This document shows, piece by piece, positions 16,072 through 25,072 of a DNA stretch of 64,000 nucleotides. The notes under the pieces were generated by a model. That model saw only the letters and a program-made list of their open reading frames with translations, searched no databases and was not told the DNA's origin. Where the stretch lies: positions 24,764-88,763 of the forward strand of contig CAIOZY010000039.1 of NCBI GenBank assembly GCA_903862935.1, given 5' to 3'. This DNA comes from an uncultured Opitutaceae bacterium. Lineage in GTDB: Bacteria; Verrucomicrobiota; Verrucomicrobiia; Opitutales; Opitutaceae. The position numbers were made by a program, and so were the translations under genes. Positions within the stretch are counted from its first letter, which is position 1, and each line of letters opens with the position of its first letter.

Positions 16072-18300
16072 ATGATGTTCCGCCGCTCCCTCCTTAGCCG
16101 CCGGCTTGCTGTGATTCTCGCCGGCCTGATCCTGTGCGTCCGGGCGGCGGCCTCCGTTGAGGACACGTTCAAGACCCCCCAAAACCTCGCCACCGAGGCC
16201 ACCTGGCTGGTGAAGCTATTGGAGGGGGCCCACTACAGCCGCTCGACCGTCCACCCCGGGGACTACGGGGCCGTGATCCCCGACTACATGACCGCACTCG
16301 ACGGCCAGCACCTGTTCTTCCTCGACTCCGACCGGGCCCGGTTCACGAAGGCCTACAACGGGGACACCCTCTACTCCAACATCGCGTACCTGGGCAACAT
16401 AGACCCCGCCTACGAGATCTACCGCATCTACGAGAAGCGCGTGCAGGCCCGGATCACCTGGATCCAGGAGGCCCTGAAGAAGCCGGTCGACCTGTCGACC
16501 AACGAGACCTACGCGGTCGACCGGACGAAGGCCGACTGGCCCGCGACCGCTGCCGACTCGGACGAGCTGTGGGGCAGGCGCCTGAAGTTCGAGCTCGTGG
16601 CCGAGATGCTGGGCAAGAAGACGCCCGACCAGGCCAAGGACACCGTCAAGAAGCACTACGAGCGGCTGCTCAAGAACCTGAGCGACGTGGAGACGAGCGA
16701 CCTGGCGGAGATCTACCTGACGTGCATCGCCGCCCTCTACGACCCGCACTCCAGCTACTTTTCGGCCGAGACCTACGAGGACTTCGGAATCCAGATGAAC
16801 CTGGAACTCGTCGGCATCGGCGCCATGCTCCGGCTTAAAGACGACTACTGCTCGATCGAGGAGCTCGTCCCCGGCGGACCCGCCGAGTTAAGCCACCTGC
16901 TTAAGCCCCACGACAAGATCCTGGCTGTCGCCCAGGACAACGAGGAGCCGGTTGAGATCGTGGGGATGAAGCTGCGAAAAATCGTCAAGATGATCCGCGG
17001 CAAGCAGGGCTCAAAGGTCCACCTGATCATCCAGCCGGCCTCCGCGGCCGACACCTCGGCGCGCAAGGAGATCGTCATCACCCGGGACGTGGTGAAGCTC
17101 AACTCGGCCCGCGCCCACGCGGCGATCTTCCAGGTCCCCGGCGCCGACGGCCACCCGGTGCCGATGGGGGTCATTACGCTGCCCGAGTTCTACGGGCCCG
17201 CAGGGGACCGGTCCGCGGGCGAGAAGATCAGCGCCTCCCGGGACACGGCCGACCTGCTCGCCAAGCTGAAGAAGGCCGGTATCCAGGGCCTGGTGCTCGA
17301 CCTGCGCCACAACGGCGGGGGCTTCTTGGGCGAGGCGATCAACCTGGCGGGGCTCTTTGTCCCCCGCGGCCCCATCGTCCAGGTCCGCGAGAGCGACGGC
17401 CGGATCATCGTGGACAACGACGAACTGGTCGGCCCCGCTTACGACGGCCCCATGGCGGTCCTGACCGACCGCTTCAGCGCCTCGGCCTCGGAGATCGTCG
17501 CGGGGGCTCTGCAGAACTACGGCCGGGCGGTCGTGATCGGCGACGACTCGACCCACGGCAAGGGTACCGTGCAAACCGTGGTCGAGATGAAGAACATCTC
17601 CCCGGAGCTGGCGATGTCCGCGGAAAAGTCCGGGGCGGCCAAGGTCACGATCCAGAAGTTCTACCTGCCGAGCGGCTCCTCAACCCAGCTTCGCGGGGTC
17701 GTCCCCGACATCTCGCTTCCCTCGATCGACGACTCCCTGCCGATCGGCGAGAGGAGTCTCCCCCACGCCCTCATCTGGGACCGGATCCCGAGCACCCCCT
17801 TTGACGGGCGCCCGCTCGACCCGAAGGTCGTGGCCTCCCTGCGCCAGTCGAGCCTGAGCCGCCAGTCCAAGTTGGAGGAGTTCTCCTTCCTCAAGCGGGA
17901 CGTCGACTGGTTCAAGTCCCACCAGGAGCAGAAGCTCATCTCCGTAAATCTCGAGCAGCGCCGCGCGGAGAAGTCTGCCGACGACGCCTTCCGCAAGGAC
18001 ATCAAGGCCGAGCAGGAGCGGCTCGCCAAGAGCGACTACCCGCACCAGGAGTTCTGGCTGAGCGCTCCGCCGGCCAAGCCTGCCGCCGACACGAAGAAAG
18101 CGGACGACGCGGCCAGCGCGGATGACTCGGACGAGGCCGATGCGGTCCTCTCGACCGATCAGGACCCCTACCCAAAGATGGACGTGCACCTGCGGGAAAC
18201 CTTCCGGATCCTCAATGATGCGATCGGCCTTGGAAGCGACCGTCAGTACTGGGCAAACGACCACGCTCCGCTTACGATAGCGAGCGCGGCGAAGAACTGA
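16072..18300 (+). CDS. prc: Carboxy-terminal processing protease Prc/Tsp (S41), periplasmic
   Basis: This protein of about 742 residues starts with a signal peptide (RRSLLSRRLAVILAGLILC, cleavage near RAAAS). It has an N-terminal Tsp domain, a PDZ domain around VPGGPAELSHLLKPHD, the S41 protease core with the Ser-Lys dyad (FSASASE, likely Ser471; THGKGTVQ, Lys497), and a C-terminal DUF3340-like region. Prc trims or degrades periplasmic proteins from exposed C-termini, including lipoproteins and penicillin-binding proteins. ATG 16072 has GAGA 8 nt upstream; ATG 16075 is equally possible. The last 50 residues reappear as a degenerate fragment near 19229, which suggests a lost paralog. Confidence 0.93.
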   Translation: MMFRRSLLSRRLAVILAGLILCVRAAASVEDTFKTPQNLATEATWLVKLLEGAHYSRSTVHPGDYGAVIPDYMTALDGQHLFFLDSDRARFTKAYNGDTLYSNIAYLGNIDPAYEIYRIYEKRVQARITWIQEALKKPVDLSTNETYAVDRTKADWPATAADSDELWGRRLKFELVAEMLGKKTPDQAKDTVKKHYERLLKNLSDVETSDLAEIYLTCIAALYDPHSSYFSAETYEDFGIQMNLELVGIGAMLRLKDDYCSIEELVPGGPAELSHLLKPHDKILAVAQDNEEPVEIVGMKLRKIVKMIRGKQGSKVHLIIQPASAADTSARKEIVITRDVVKLNSARAHAAIFQVPGADGHPVPMGVITLPEFYGPAGDRSAGEKISASRDTADLLAKLKKAGIQGLVLDLRHNGGGFLGEAINLAGLFVPRGPIVQVRESDGRIIVDNDELVGPAYDGPMAVLTDRFSASASEIVAGALQNYGRAVVIGDDSTHGKGTVQTVVEMKNISPELAMSAEKSGAAKVTIQKFYLPSGSSTQLRGVVPDISLPSIDDSLPIGERSLPHALIWDRIPSTPFDGRPLDPKVVASLRQSSLSRQSKLEEFSFLKRDVDWFKSHQEQKLISVNLEQRRAEKSADDAFRKDIKAEQERLAKSDYPHQEFWLSAPPAKPAADTKKADDAASADDSDEADAVLSTDQDPYPKMDVHLRETFRILNDAIGLGSDRQYWANDHAPLTIASAAKN

Positions 18301-18376
18301 AGCCCCCCCCGCCGCCGGACCTCAGGCGCGGGCCTGGCAAGACGGGAGACCCGGCAAGACCGGGGCGGGCTGCAGG

Positions 18377-18445
18377 GGACGCTTTTACCGGGGACAGTCG
18401 TTCGGGCCAGGCGAGTTAGGAACTCTGCAGACTGTGCCAGCGTCC
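18377..18445. repeat. Nested triple inverted repeat between prc and the toxin gene
   Basis: Three pairs of complementary arms nest inside each other: GGACGCT (18377-18383) with AGCGTCC (18439-18445), ACAGTC (18394-18399) with GACTGT (18430-18435), and GAGTT (18413-18417) with AACTC (18421-18425). All arms are perfect. The element lies between the prc stop (18300) and the toxin stop (18448), where two convergent transcripts meet. There is no T tract, so it is not a standard intrinsic terminator. It could be a bidirectional attenuator or the foldable end of a mobile element. Confidence 0.6.
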
Positions 18446-18447
18446 GC

Positions 18448-18723
18448 TCATCCCAAGCGTCGCACCTGATCGTGATTCATCACGTCGAAAAGGACAACTT
18501 CCTTGGGGCCGATACGAAGGATAACTCGCCAGCGCAGATCAAGCCGCGCCTCCCAAAAATCGCTGCCGTGCAGCCGGCGGAATCCATATCCGCGATGTTG
18601 ATGCGGCTTTGCGACCAGATCCGGCAGAGCCAGAATCACATCGATAACCTTTCCCTGCAACCGGGGATCCAGCGAGCGCCACGTCGTGACGAAGCGCTTG
18701 GCCGCATAGATGGGCCGATCCAT
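18448..18723 (-). CDS. RelE/ParE superfamily toxin
   Basis: This 91-residue basic protein pairs with an upstream antitoxin. RRLHGSDFWEARLDLRWRVI is the central beta-sheet pattern of RelE/ParE toxins, with the arginines on the strands. Its ATG overlaps the antitoxin stop by one base (TGATG), the usual coupling in type II systems. Family members either cleave mRNA on the ribosome (RelE) or block gyrase (ParE); the sequence alone does not decide between them. The pair sits between prc and a prc remnant, so it may have entered as a mobile unit. Confidence 0.8.
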   Translation of the reverse strand: MDRPIYAAKRFVTTWRSLDPRLQGKVIDVILALPDLVAKPHQHRGYGFRRLHGSDFWEARLDLRWRVILRIGPKEVVLFDVMNHDQVRRLG

Positions 18724-18992
18724 CAGCGCTTCAACGCCTTCGCTGCTTCAGCGGGACTGGGCCCCAGGAGCTTTAAATCCCCAGCCCGGCGGTCGCGCTC
18801 GATCTCCGCATCGAAACCAGCCAGCGCCGACTCCGCCACCGCCGGCCACAGGGCAAGGTCGGACTCCGTCACCGGCGTCAGCGTGACCGCCGGCTTGGAG
18901 CCGCGCATGATCAGCACATCCTCGCCCCTCTCGGCGGCCTCGACCAACGCGCTGAGCCTGGCCTTGGCTTCGGAAATCGTAACGGTCTTCAT
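18723..18992 (-). CDS. Phd/YefM family antitoxin
   Basis: This 89-residue protein begins with the Phd/YefM signature: MKTVTISEAKARLSALVEAA, then a glycine turn and VLIMRGSKPAVTLTPV. The N-terminal half is the DNA-binding dimer fold; the C-terminal half (EIERDRRAGDLKLLG and on) would wrap the toxin. It is translated just before the toxin and probably represses its own promoter, which carries regular GGTC repeats directly upstream of the start codon. Confidence 0.85.
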   Translation of the reverse strand: MKTVTISEAKARLSALVEAAERGEDVLIMRGSKPAVTLTPVTESDLALWPAVAESALAGFDAEIERDRRAGDLKLLGPSPAEAAKALKR

Positions 18993-18993
18993 G

Positions 18994-19046
18994 GGTCTTA
19001 ATTGGTCTTAATAAATGGTCCTTTTATCTGGTCCATATATCTGGTC
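18994..19046 (-). promoter_or_regulatory. Iterated GGTC/GACC operator-promoter of the toxin-antitoxin pair
   Basis: On the plus strand GGTC begins at 18994, 19004, 19017, 19030 and 19043, giving steps of 10, 13, 13 and 13 bases. Between them the DNA is AT-rich (TATATC, TTTTATC, AATAAA), in sharp contrast to the GC-rich surroundings. The first copy touches the antitoxin ATG at 18992. This arrangement fits a promoter covered by several antitoxin dimers. It is direct observation of the repeat; the regulatory role is inferred. Confidence 0.62.
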
Positions 19047-19228
19047 ATGTCAAGTACTCAAACAGGGGGGTTGTGTCGCACCCGACGGCTCGCGCCCGGT
19101 GCAAACCCTGGCGCTCCCGTCACTATGGCAAGCTCACTTCCAGACGACGATGCACCGATCCCGTCCGGCAAGATCCCGGACTGGCTCAAAGCGCGCCCGG
19201 CCGCACTCCCTTGTTGCGCACCTCGAAT

Positions 19229-19381
19229 GAGGTGGCGGCCGTCTCGCCCGACCCGGAGCCCTATCCGAAGATGGATGTACATCGGCGCGAGGGTCTACGG
19301 ATCTTTGATGGCGCGATCGACCTTGGCAGCGACCGCCAGCATTGGGCAGCCGACTCCGCGCCCCTTATGGTCGGGAGTGCA
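19229..19381 (+). pseudogene. Degenerate 3' fragment of a second prc-like gene
   Basis: The plus-strand translation here contains PYPKMDVH, a short gap, RI, then LGSDRQ.WA.D.APL, which aligns without gaps to the last 50 or so residues of the Prc protein ending at 18300 (about 29 identical by eye). Many codon differences are silent, so this was once a coding paralog rather than a fresh copy. No protease core precedes it, and the reading frame runs on past the expected stop. The remaining parts of the 491-base gap (18993-19483) hold the toxin-antitoxin promoter and nothing else I recognise. Confidence 0.7.
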
Positions 19382-19483
19382 TCGCGGCGACTCCAAAGGT
19401 CCTCCGCCAGCACCGGGTATCACGATGCCCCTCCAAATTGGAGCACCCCGGCTGCAGCAGGATTCGGGAACGAGCGGAAGGCT

Positions 19484-21634
19484 CTATTTGGCATCGCGCC
19501 GCATCTTGTCTTGTACGATGCCGAGGTTTCGCCTTGCCGAATCAAGCGCCGGGGACAGTTCAAGCGCCTTATTGTACTCGCCCTCCGCCTCATTCAGTCG
19601 CCCCATCTGATACAGAACATTTCCGAGATCGTTATGGGCGTCGGCGTTCGCCGGATCCGCACTGATCGCCAACCGGAAATGCTCCGCCGCCTCCGAAAGC
19701 TTTCCAGACTTCGCGAGCATGACACCGAGGCTGACGTGAGCCGGAGCAAACGCCGGGTCCAGGGCGAGTGCGGCCTGAAACTCACTCATCGCCTGGCCCG
19801 GATCTCCGGACTGCCTGAGCGCCTTGCCAAAGTCGAAGTGCACGGCGGCGTTCGTCCCGTCAAGGCGCAGCGCCTTCCTGTAGTGGGCGAGCGCGTCATT
19901 CAGCCGCCCGGGCTTCTTTGACAATGCGGTGGCGAGGTTGGTGTGGGCCGAGGCGAGCTCCGGGTTCAAGCGCAGCGCCTCCTCATGCTGCGCGATCGCC
20001 TCGTCCAGGCGCCCTGGGATCTCCTGCCAGATATTGCCCAGGTTGTCGTGCGCAACGGCGATGCTCGCATCTAAACGCAGGGCCTGCCGGTACTCCTCCT
20101 CGGCCTGCAGCATGTGCCCGGGCATCTTGAACCAGGCGGTGCCGAGGTTACTGTGCGCCGGTGCGTAATCCGGCTTCAAGCGGATCGCCTCCATCAACTC
20201 CGCAACGCTCTCATCGAGCCGGCCGGGAATGTCGAGAAGCACAGCTCCGAGATTATTGTGCGCCCGGGGATTGGCCGGGCAGTGCGCAACCGTGTCGCTC
20301 CAGAGCGACAGCGGGCTGCAGTAATCGACATTGCGGCGGGCGGTGAGGTAGCCCAGGCCCGCGGACAGGACGAAGAGTGCCGCAACGTAACACCGCCACG
20401 CAGCCGTCGAGACTTGGCCAGAGCCGGTCCCCAACCTCGAAAGGAGTGAATAGCCGCCACAAACCGCCAGCGCCACAACGGCGGCCAGGGGCAGGTACAT
20501 CCTGTGCTCAGCGATTGTCTGCGTGACCAGAGGAACGACGCTCGAACTCGGCGCCAGGATCAGGAAAAACCAGGCGCCCAGGAAGCCCAGTGCCGGTCGG
20601 CGCCAGAGAGCAACGCCCGCTCCTCCAAGCAGCAACACCAGGCCAATCGCCTGAGGCAGCACGTCACCAATCCCCTTCACCACATCCATGCCATAATCGA
20701 CCACCAGAGGATGGGGCCAGACCGCCAGCTTAAGATAGAGGATGATCGCCCGGCACTGCGTCAGGGCATAGTCCCACCCGCTGACCCCCACGCCGAAACC
20801 GGCTGTTCCAGCCCGATGCCCTCGCCCCTGAAAGACCAGGAAGAACAGCACCAGCCACGTAGCCGCGAGACTGAGGTAGTAGCGCCAGCGCCGAAGCCAG
20901 GCCGCCCGGAAGCTGCCGGCAACGAACGTGCGATCGTAGAGAAAAATCACCACGGGTGCCGTGACCGTCACCTCCTTGGTCGCCATCCCCAGGAGGGAGC
21001 CAACGACTGAGACAACGGCCCATCTGAGGCCGGAGGTCCCCGTTGCCTCGGAGAACCGGACGAAGCCGTAGAGCGTCAGAAGATAGAATAGCCCCATCAG
21101 CGATTCCGTGCGCTGCACGACACAGGTCACGGACTCCGTCAGCAGCGGATGCAGCGTCCAGAGCAGGGCCGTCGCCAAGGCGAGCAGATAGGAAATCTGC
21201 CTGGGGGCCCTCCCAGACCGCTGCCCTGTCGCATACAGGCACCCGCAATCCGGGGCGGCGTCGCCCCGCGTGAGGTCAAAGCGTTCGAGCGTGCGCCTGA
21301 TGATCCCAAAAAGGGTAAAACCTGCCAGGATATGAATGGCGAGGTTGACCACGTGATACCCCTCCACACTGAGTCCACCCCAGGCATAGTTGACCGCGAA
21401 GGACAGGTTCACAACCGGCCGGCCCATTGAACTGCTCGTCCCGCCCAAGGACGGTAGGAGAACCGCCGAAATCGACCCGAGATCGCGGATCGTCGGATTA
21501 TCGACAATCGCTGGTTGGTCGTCGAAAGAGAACGGTACGGAAAAGCTTTCCCGGTAGGCCCAGAGAGAGGCACCCGCCAAGACTACAAACGCCACGAGAG
21601 CTTTCCCCAAGGCCTGAGCTGATGCGGATTTCAT
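19484..21634 (-). CDS. Membrane protein with C-terminal TPR repeats (TMTC-like)
   Basis: This protein of about 716 residues begins with about ten hydrophobic helices and ends with roughly seven tetratricopeptide repeats (from about residue 460), with repeated A..NLG.....GR..EA....A..L.P units. A loop reads LHPLLTESVTCVVQRTESLMGLFYL, the HP..TE.V....R.E pattern of the TMTC/DUF1736 family. In animals TMTC proteins are O-mannosyltransferases with a GT-C fold; bacterial relatives are uncharacterised. A sugar-transfer role is therefore only an inference. ATG 21634 was chosen; a GTG at 21694 is an alternative. A related protein is encoded at 30592-32835. Confidence 0.8.
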   Translation of the reverse strand: MKSASAQALGKALVAFVVLAGASLWAYRESFSVPFSFDDQPAIVDNPTIRDLGSISAVLLPSLGGTSSSMGRPVVNLSFAVNYAWGGLSVEGYHVVNLAIHILAGFTLFGIIRRTLERFDLTRGDAAPDCGCLYATGQRSGRAPRQISYLLALATALLWTLHPLLTESVTCVVQRTESLMGLFYLLTLYGFVRFSEATGTSGLRWAVVSVVGSLLGMATKEVTVTAPVVIFLYDRTFVAGSFRAAWLRRWRYYLSLAATWLVLFFLVFQGRGHRAGTAGFGVGVSGWDYALTQCRAIILYLKLAVWPHPLVVDYGMDVVKGIGDVLPQAIGLVLLLGGAGVALWRRPALGFLGAWFFLILAPSSSVVPLVTQTIAEHRMYLPLAAVVALAVCGGYSLLSRLGTGSGQVSTAAWRCYVAALFVLSAGLGYLTARRNVDYCSPLSLWSDTVAHCPANPRAHNNLGAVLLDIPGRLDESVAELMEAIRLKPDYAPAHSNLGTAWFKMPGHMLQAEEEYRQALRLDASIAVAHDNLGNIWQEIPGRLDEAIAQHEEALRLNPELASAHTNLATALSKKPGRLNDALAHYRKALRLDGTNAAVHFDFGKALRQSGDPGQAMSEFQAALALDPAFAPAHVSLGVMLAKSGKLSEAAEHFRLAISADPANADAHNDLGNVLYQMGRLNEAEGEYNKALELSPALDSARRNLGIVQDKMRRDAK

Positions 21635-21796
21635 CTTGGACCGGGAGTTCGAGATCGCTTCCGTTCGCCACTTTGTCGCAGATGGCCCGCCCACCTGCCC
21701 CGCAATCGCCCCGCAGACTGAGATCGCCTGAGTTGCAATTCCTTCATAGGCGATCGAGGAAATTCCATGGGCTTGGATCTTTCAACGGGAATACGC

Positions 21797-21817
21797 TAGG
21801 CCTCCCTGGGAGGCCTA
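21797..21817. repeat. Perfect 10-bp inverted repeat in the prmC/TPR intergenic region
   Basis: TAGGCCTCCC and its inverse GGGAGGCCTA flank a single central base. The palindrome lies in the 262-base gap between the prmC stop (21897) and the TPR gene start (21634). There is no adjoining T run on either strand, so it is not a clear terminator. It may be a protein-binding site for the TPR gene promoter or a stalling hairpin after prmC. Confidence 0.55.
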
Positions 21818-21896
21818 CCGCGGCGGTCTGCGCGAACCCGCCCCCTCTCGACCGGTGGATGGCAGCATGGCGGCAATTCCACGCCGGTGGAGCCCG

Positions 21897-22772
21897 TCAG
21901 GCCCACGCCAGGACGCAGCGATCGCGGCCCGCCAGGTCCCGAAGCGACTCAAACCGCGTCCAGCCGTACTCCCCCGCGATCTGTCGTAGTTCCGCGTGTT
22001 GGCCCGGCCCGGTCTCAAGAGCGATCCAACCGCCGGGGTTTAGGTGACGCAGGGCCCCCTTTAGAATATGTCTCAGATCGGCGAGGCCGCCATCGCCGGC
22101 TGTGAGAGCTGCGGCAGGCTCGTGTTCACGCACTTCCGCGGGAGCTTTCTCCGTCTCCTCGGCCGACAGGTACGGGGGGTTCGCGACCACAAGGTCAAAC
22201 CGCGCCTCCGCGGGGACCTGCGAGAACCAGTCCGACTGGACGAGGCTGACGCGGGTCCCGAGCCCAAGAGCCTGCGCGTTTTCCGTTGCCAGGGCCAGGG
22301 CCTCGCCGCTCAAGTCGACCGCCGTAACGCAGGCCCCGGGCCATGCCGTCGCCAGGGCGAGCGCGATGGCTCCCGTGCCAGTCCCAAGGTCCAGGACGGC
22401 CGCCGGGTGCGCCGTCCCGGCTCGCTCGACCACCGTGTGGACCATCCACTCCGTCTCCGGCCGGGGAATGAGGGCCCGCCGGTCCACCTTGAGCTTGAGC
22501 CCATGGAATTCCGCCTCGCCCAAGACGTACTGGAGGGGCTCCCCCAGGCCCCGGCGCCGGACAAGTTGCCGGATCTTCGCAAGCTCGGGCTCCGCGAGCA
22601 CGCGCTCGAACTGGAGGTAAAGCTGCATCCGTTTGAGCCCCAATGACTGGCCGACCAGGAGCTCCGCGTTCAGGCGCGGCGACTCGATCCCCTTGGCCGC
22701 GAAGAAATCCGAGCTCTTCCGGATTACCTCAAGGACGGAGAGCGGCCGGCCCCCCTGGGCCGTCTCACTCAT
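21897..22772 (-). CDS. prmC: Release factor glutamine methyltransferase PrmC
   Basis: This 291-residue enzyme has an N-terminal helical domain and a SAM methyltransferase domain with VLDLGTGTGAIALALA and the hallmark NPPYLS in FDLVVANPPY. PrmC methylates the glutamine of the GGQ motif of release factors RF1 and RF2. Its ATG at 22772 lies 8 nt inside the end of prfA, the classic prfA-prmC pair. An upstream in-frame start at 22802 would overlap prfA further and is less likely. Confidence 0.94.
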   Translation of the reverse strand: MSETAQGGRPLSVLEVIRKSSDFFAAKGIESPRLNAELLVGQSLGLKRMQLYLQFERVLAEPELAKIRQLVRRRGLGEPLQYVLGEAEFHGLKLKVDRRALIPRPETEWMVHTVVERAGTAHPAAVLDLGTGTGAIALALATAWPGACVTAVDLSGEALALATENAQALGLGTRVSLVQSDWFSQVPAEARFDLVVANPPYLSAEETEKAPAEVREHEPAAALTAGDGGLADLRHILKGALRHLNPGGWIALETGPGQHAELRQIAGEYGWTRFESLRDLAGRDRCVLAWA

Positions 22773-23886
22773 CGTCGTCTCCGGCCGCCCGTGCCGGGGC
22801 ATAAGCCCGCCCGGTCAGGGCGGCGAGCTTCTCCTCGTAGTCGGCCTTCTGCAGACCGGTGATGATCGGCGCAATCCCGCCCTCCATGACCTGCGGCAGG
22901 TTGTACAAGGTGAGCCCGATCCGGTGGTCGGTCAGGCGGTTCTGGGGAAAGTTGTAGGTGCGGATCCGCTCGCTGCGGTCGCCGGAGCCGATCTGGTTGC
23001 GGCGCTCCGCGGCATACCGGGCCTTCTCCTCGTCCTCCTTCAGCTTCAGCAGCCGCGACCTCAGGACCGTCATCGCGCGGGCCTTGTTCTTGATCTGGGA
23101 CCTTTCGTCGGCGCACTGGACGATCAGCCCAGTCGGCTTGTGGAGGATCTGGACCGCCGAGTCGGTGGTGTTCACCCCCTGGCCCCCGGGACCGCTCGCC
23201 CGGCTGACGGTGATCTCGAGTTCCGAGGGGTCGATCTGCAGGTCGACCTCCTCGGCCTCGGCGAGGACGGCGACCGTCACCGTGGAGGTGTGGATACGGC
23301 CGTTTGCCTCGGTCACCGGAACCCGCTGCACGCGGTGCACGCCGCTCTCGAACTTGAGCTGCTTGTAGACGTCGGTCCCTGCGATCAGGAAGATCGCCTC
23401 GCGAAAGCCCCCGCGCTCGGAGACTGAGCTCGACATCGGCTGGACCTTCCAGCCCTGGGAGTCGGCGAACTTCTGGTACATCCTCACCAGCTCCGCCGCG
23501 AAGAGAGCGGCCTCCTCCCCCCCCGTCCCGGCCCGTATCTCCATGACCGTGTTGCGCGAGTCGGTCGCCTCGGGCGGGATCATCGAAAGTAGGACGGCCT
23601 GCCTGAGGGCCGCCCGGCGCCGGTCCAATTCGGGCAGCTCGGCGGCGGCCAGTTCCCGCATCGCCGGCTCCGCCGCCGGGTCCCGGGCCAGGGTGTCGGC
23701 CTCGGCCATCTCCCGCTCCAGCCGCATGAACTCCCCGTAGTTTGCGACCAGGCTCTGCAGCTTCTGGTGCTCGCGCGTGACGTCCGCGGCCCGCCTGGGG
23801 TTCCCGTAGAAGGACGGCTCCGCCATCTGCGCGGCGAGTTCGTCCCGGCGCATCTGAAACGGCCCAATTGAGGGGAGTTCATCCAT
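22765..23886 (-). CDS. prfA: Peptide chain release factor 1
   Basis: This 373-residue protein has the GGQ motif at 234-236 within SGPGGQGVNTTDSAV, the site of peptidyl-tRNA hydrolysis. The anticodon-like tripeptide is PVT (190-192) in RVPVTEANGRIHTS, of the P-x-T form of RF1 that reads UAA and UAG, and not the SPF form of RF2. It is the first gene of the prfA-prmC pair and is divergent from the HAD gene with 142 nt between starts. Confidence 0.96.
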   Translation of the reverse strand: MDELPSIGPFQMRRDELAAQMAEPSFYGNPRRAADVTREHQKLQSLVANYGEFMRLEREMAEADTLARDPAAEPAMRELAAAELPELDRRRAALRQAVLLSMIPPEATDSRNTVMEIRAGTGGEEAALFAAELVRMYQKFADSQGWKVQPMSSSVSERGGFREAIFLIAGTDVYKQLKFESGVHRVQRVPVTEANGRIHTSTVTVAVLAEAEEVDLQIDPSELEITVSRASGPGGQGVNTTDSAVQILHKPTGLIVQCADERSQIKNKARAMTVLRSRLLKLKEDEEKARYAAERRNQIGSGDRSERIRTYNFPQNRLTDHRIGLTLYNLPQVMEGGIAPIITGLQKADYEEKLAALTGRAYAPARAAGDDDE

Positions 23887-24028
23887 TGGCTAAGGCAGGG
23901 AGGCCTGCCCCAAGCATAATAGGCCATCAAAACAACAGGGGATCAAGCAGGCAGGTGCCGCCCCCCACGCCCGGCGAAAACAGGCTGGCCTGCGGGCCGG
24001 CAACGGACTCTAATCGGGAGACGTTAGG

Positions 24029-25072
24029 ATGCCTGCCACGCTTTTCACCCAAAACATCATCGCCTGCATCTGGGACTTCGACAAGACCCTGATCCCCGAG
24101 TACATGCAGGGCCCGATCTTCCGCCGCTTCCGGGTGGATGAGAAGGCGTTTTGGGCGGAAACAAACGAGTTGGTCGAGCAGTACCGCAAGCGCGGCTACC
24201 GGCTCTCCTCCGAGATCGGCTACCTGAACCATCTGCTGACCTACGTCCTGGCCGGTCCCATGGCGGGGCTGAACAACAAGATCCTCAAGTCCTGCGGCGC
24301 CGAAATCCAGTTCTACCCCGGGCTCCCGGAGTTCTTCGACCGGTCCAAGTCCTGGGTCGCTGGCAAGCCCGAATTCGTCAAGCACGAGATCCAGCTCGAG
24401 CACTACATCGTGAGCACGGGCCTTGCGGAGATGATCCGCGGCAGCGCGGTCGCCGCGCACGTCGACGGGATCTGGGGGTGCGAGTTCATCGAGAACCCGC
24501 TCCAGCCGGGATTCCTCGAGCAGGAGGAGCTCGACATCAGCGCCGAGGCGGAGATCGCCCAGATCGGCATGGTGATCGACAACACGACCAAGACCCGGGC
24601 CCTCTTTGAGATCAACAAGGGGACGAACAAGAACCCGGGGATCGACGTGAACGCCTACGTCAAGCCCGAGGACCGCAGGATCCCCTTCCAGAACATGATC
24701 TACATCGCCGACGGGCCGAGCGATGTGCCCAGCTTCTCAGTCGTCAAGGGCAACGGCGGCAAGGCCTACGCGGTCTACAACACGGCCCGCCAGGACGAGT
24801 TCGCCCAGAACGACATCCTGCGCCAGTCCGGCCGCATCGACCACTACGGTCCCGCCGACTACAGGGACGGGAGCGCGACCGTCAACTGGCTGCAGCTGCA
24901 GGTCCAGTCGATGTGCGCCCGGATTGTCGCCGACCGCGAGCAGGCCGTCTCCCAGAGGGCCACCCGGCCGCCCCGGCACCTGAACGCAGGGCCCGCGGTA
25001 GCCCGCAAGAAGCGGGCAGCCGCCCCAATCGTCAAGCAGGAGTCCTTCCTCGAAGAGGGCGGAACGCCCTAG
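24029..25072 (+). CDS. HAD superfamily phosphatase
   Basis: This 347-residue protein has HAD motif I as IWDFDKTLIPEY (both Asp residues present), motif II near YIVSTG, and motif IV as IYIADGPSDVPSF. A large cap insertion follows motif I (about residues 30-110). The fold resembles phosphoserine phosphatase-like HAD enzymes, but the substrate is not evident. The C-terminal 50 residues are basic and low in complexity (RKKRAAAP). The gene stands alone; its TAG stop directly abuts the stop of the opposing symporter gene. Confidence 0.82.
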   Translation: MPATLFTQNIIACIWDFDKTLIPEYMQGPIFRRFRVDEKAFWAETNELVEQYRKRGYRLSSEIGYLNHLLTYVLAGPMAGLNNKILKSCGAEIQFYPGLPEFFDRSKSWVAGKPEFVKHEIQLEHYIVSTGLAEMIRGSAVAAHVDGIWGCEFIENPLQPGFLEQEELDISAEAEIAQIGMVIDNTTKTRALFEINKGTNKNPGIDVNAYVKPEDRRIPFQNMIYIADGPSDVPSFSVVKGNGGKAYAVYNTARQDEFAQNDILRQSGRIDHYGPADYRDGSATVNWLQLQVQSMCARIVADREQAVSQRATRPPRHLNAGPAVARKKRAAAPIVKQESFLEEGGTP

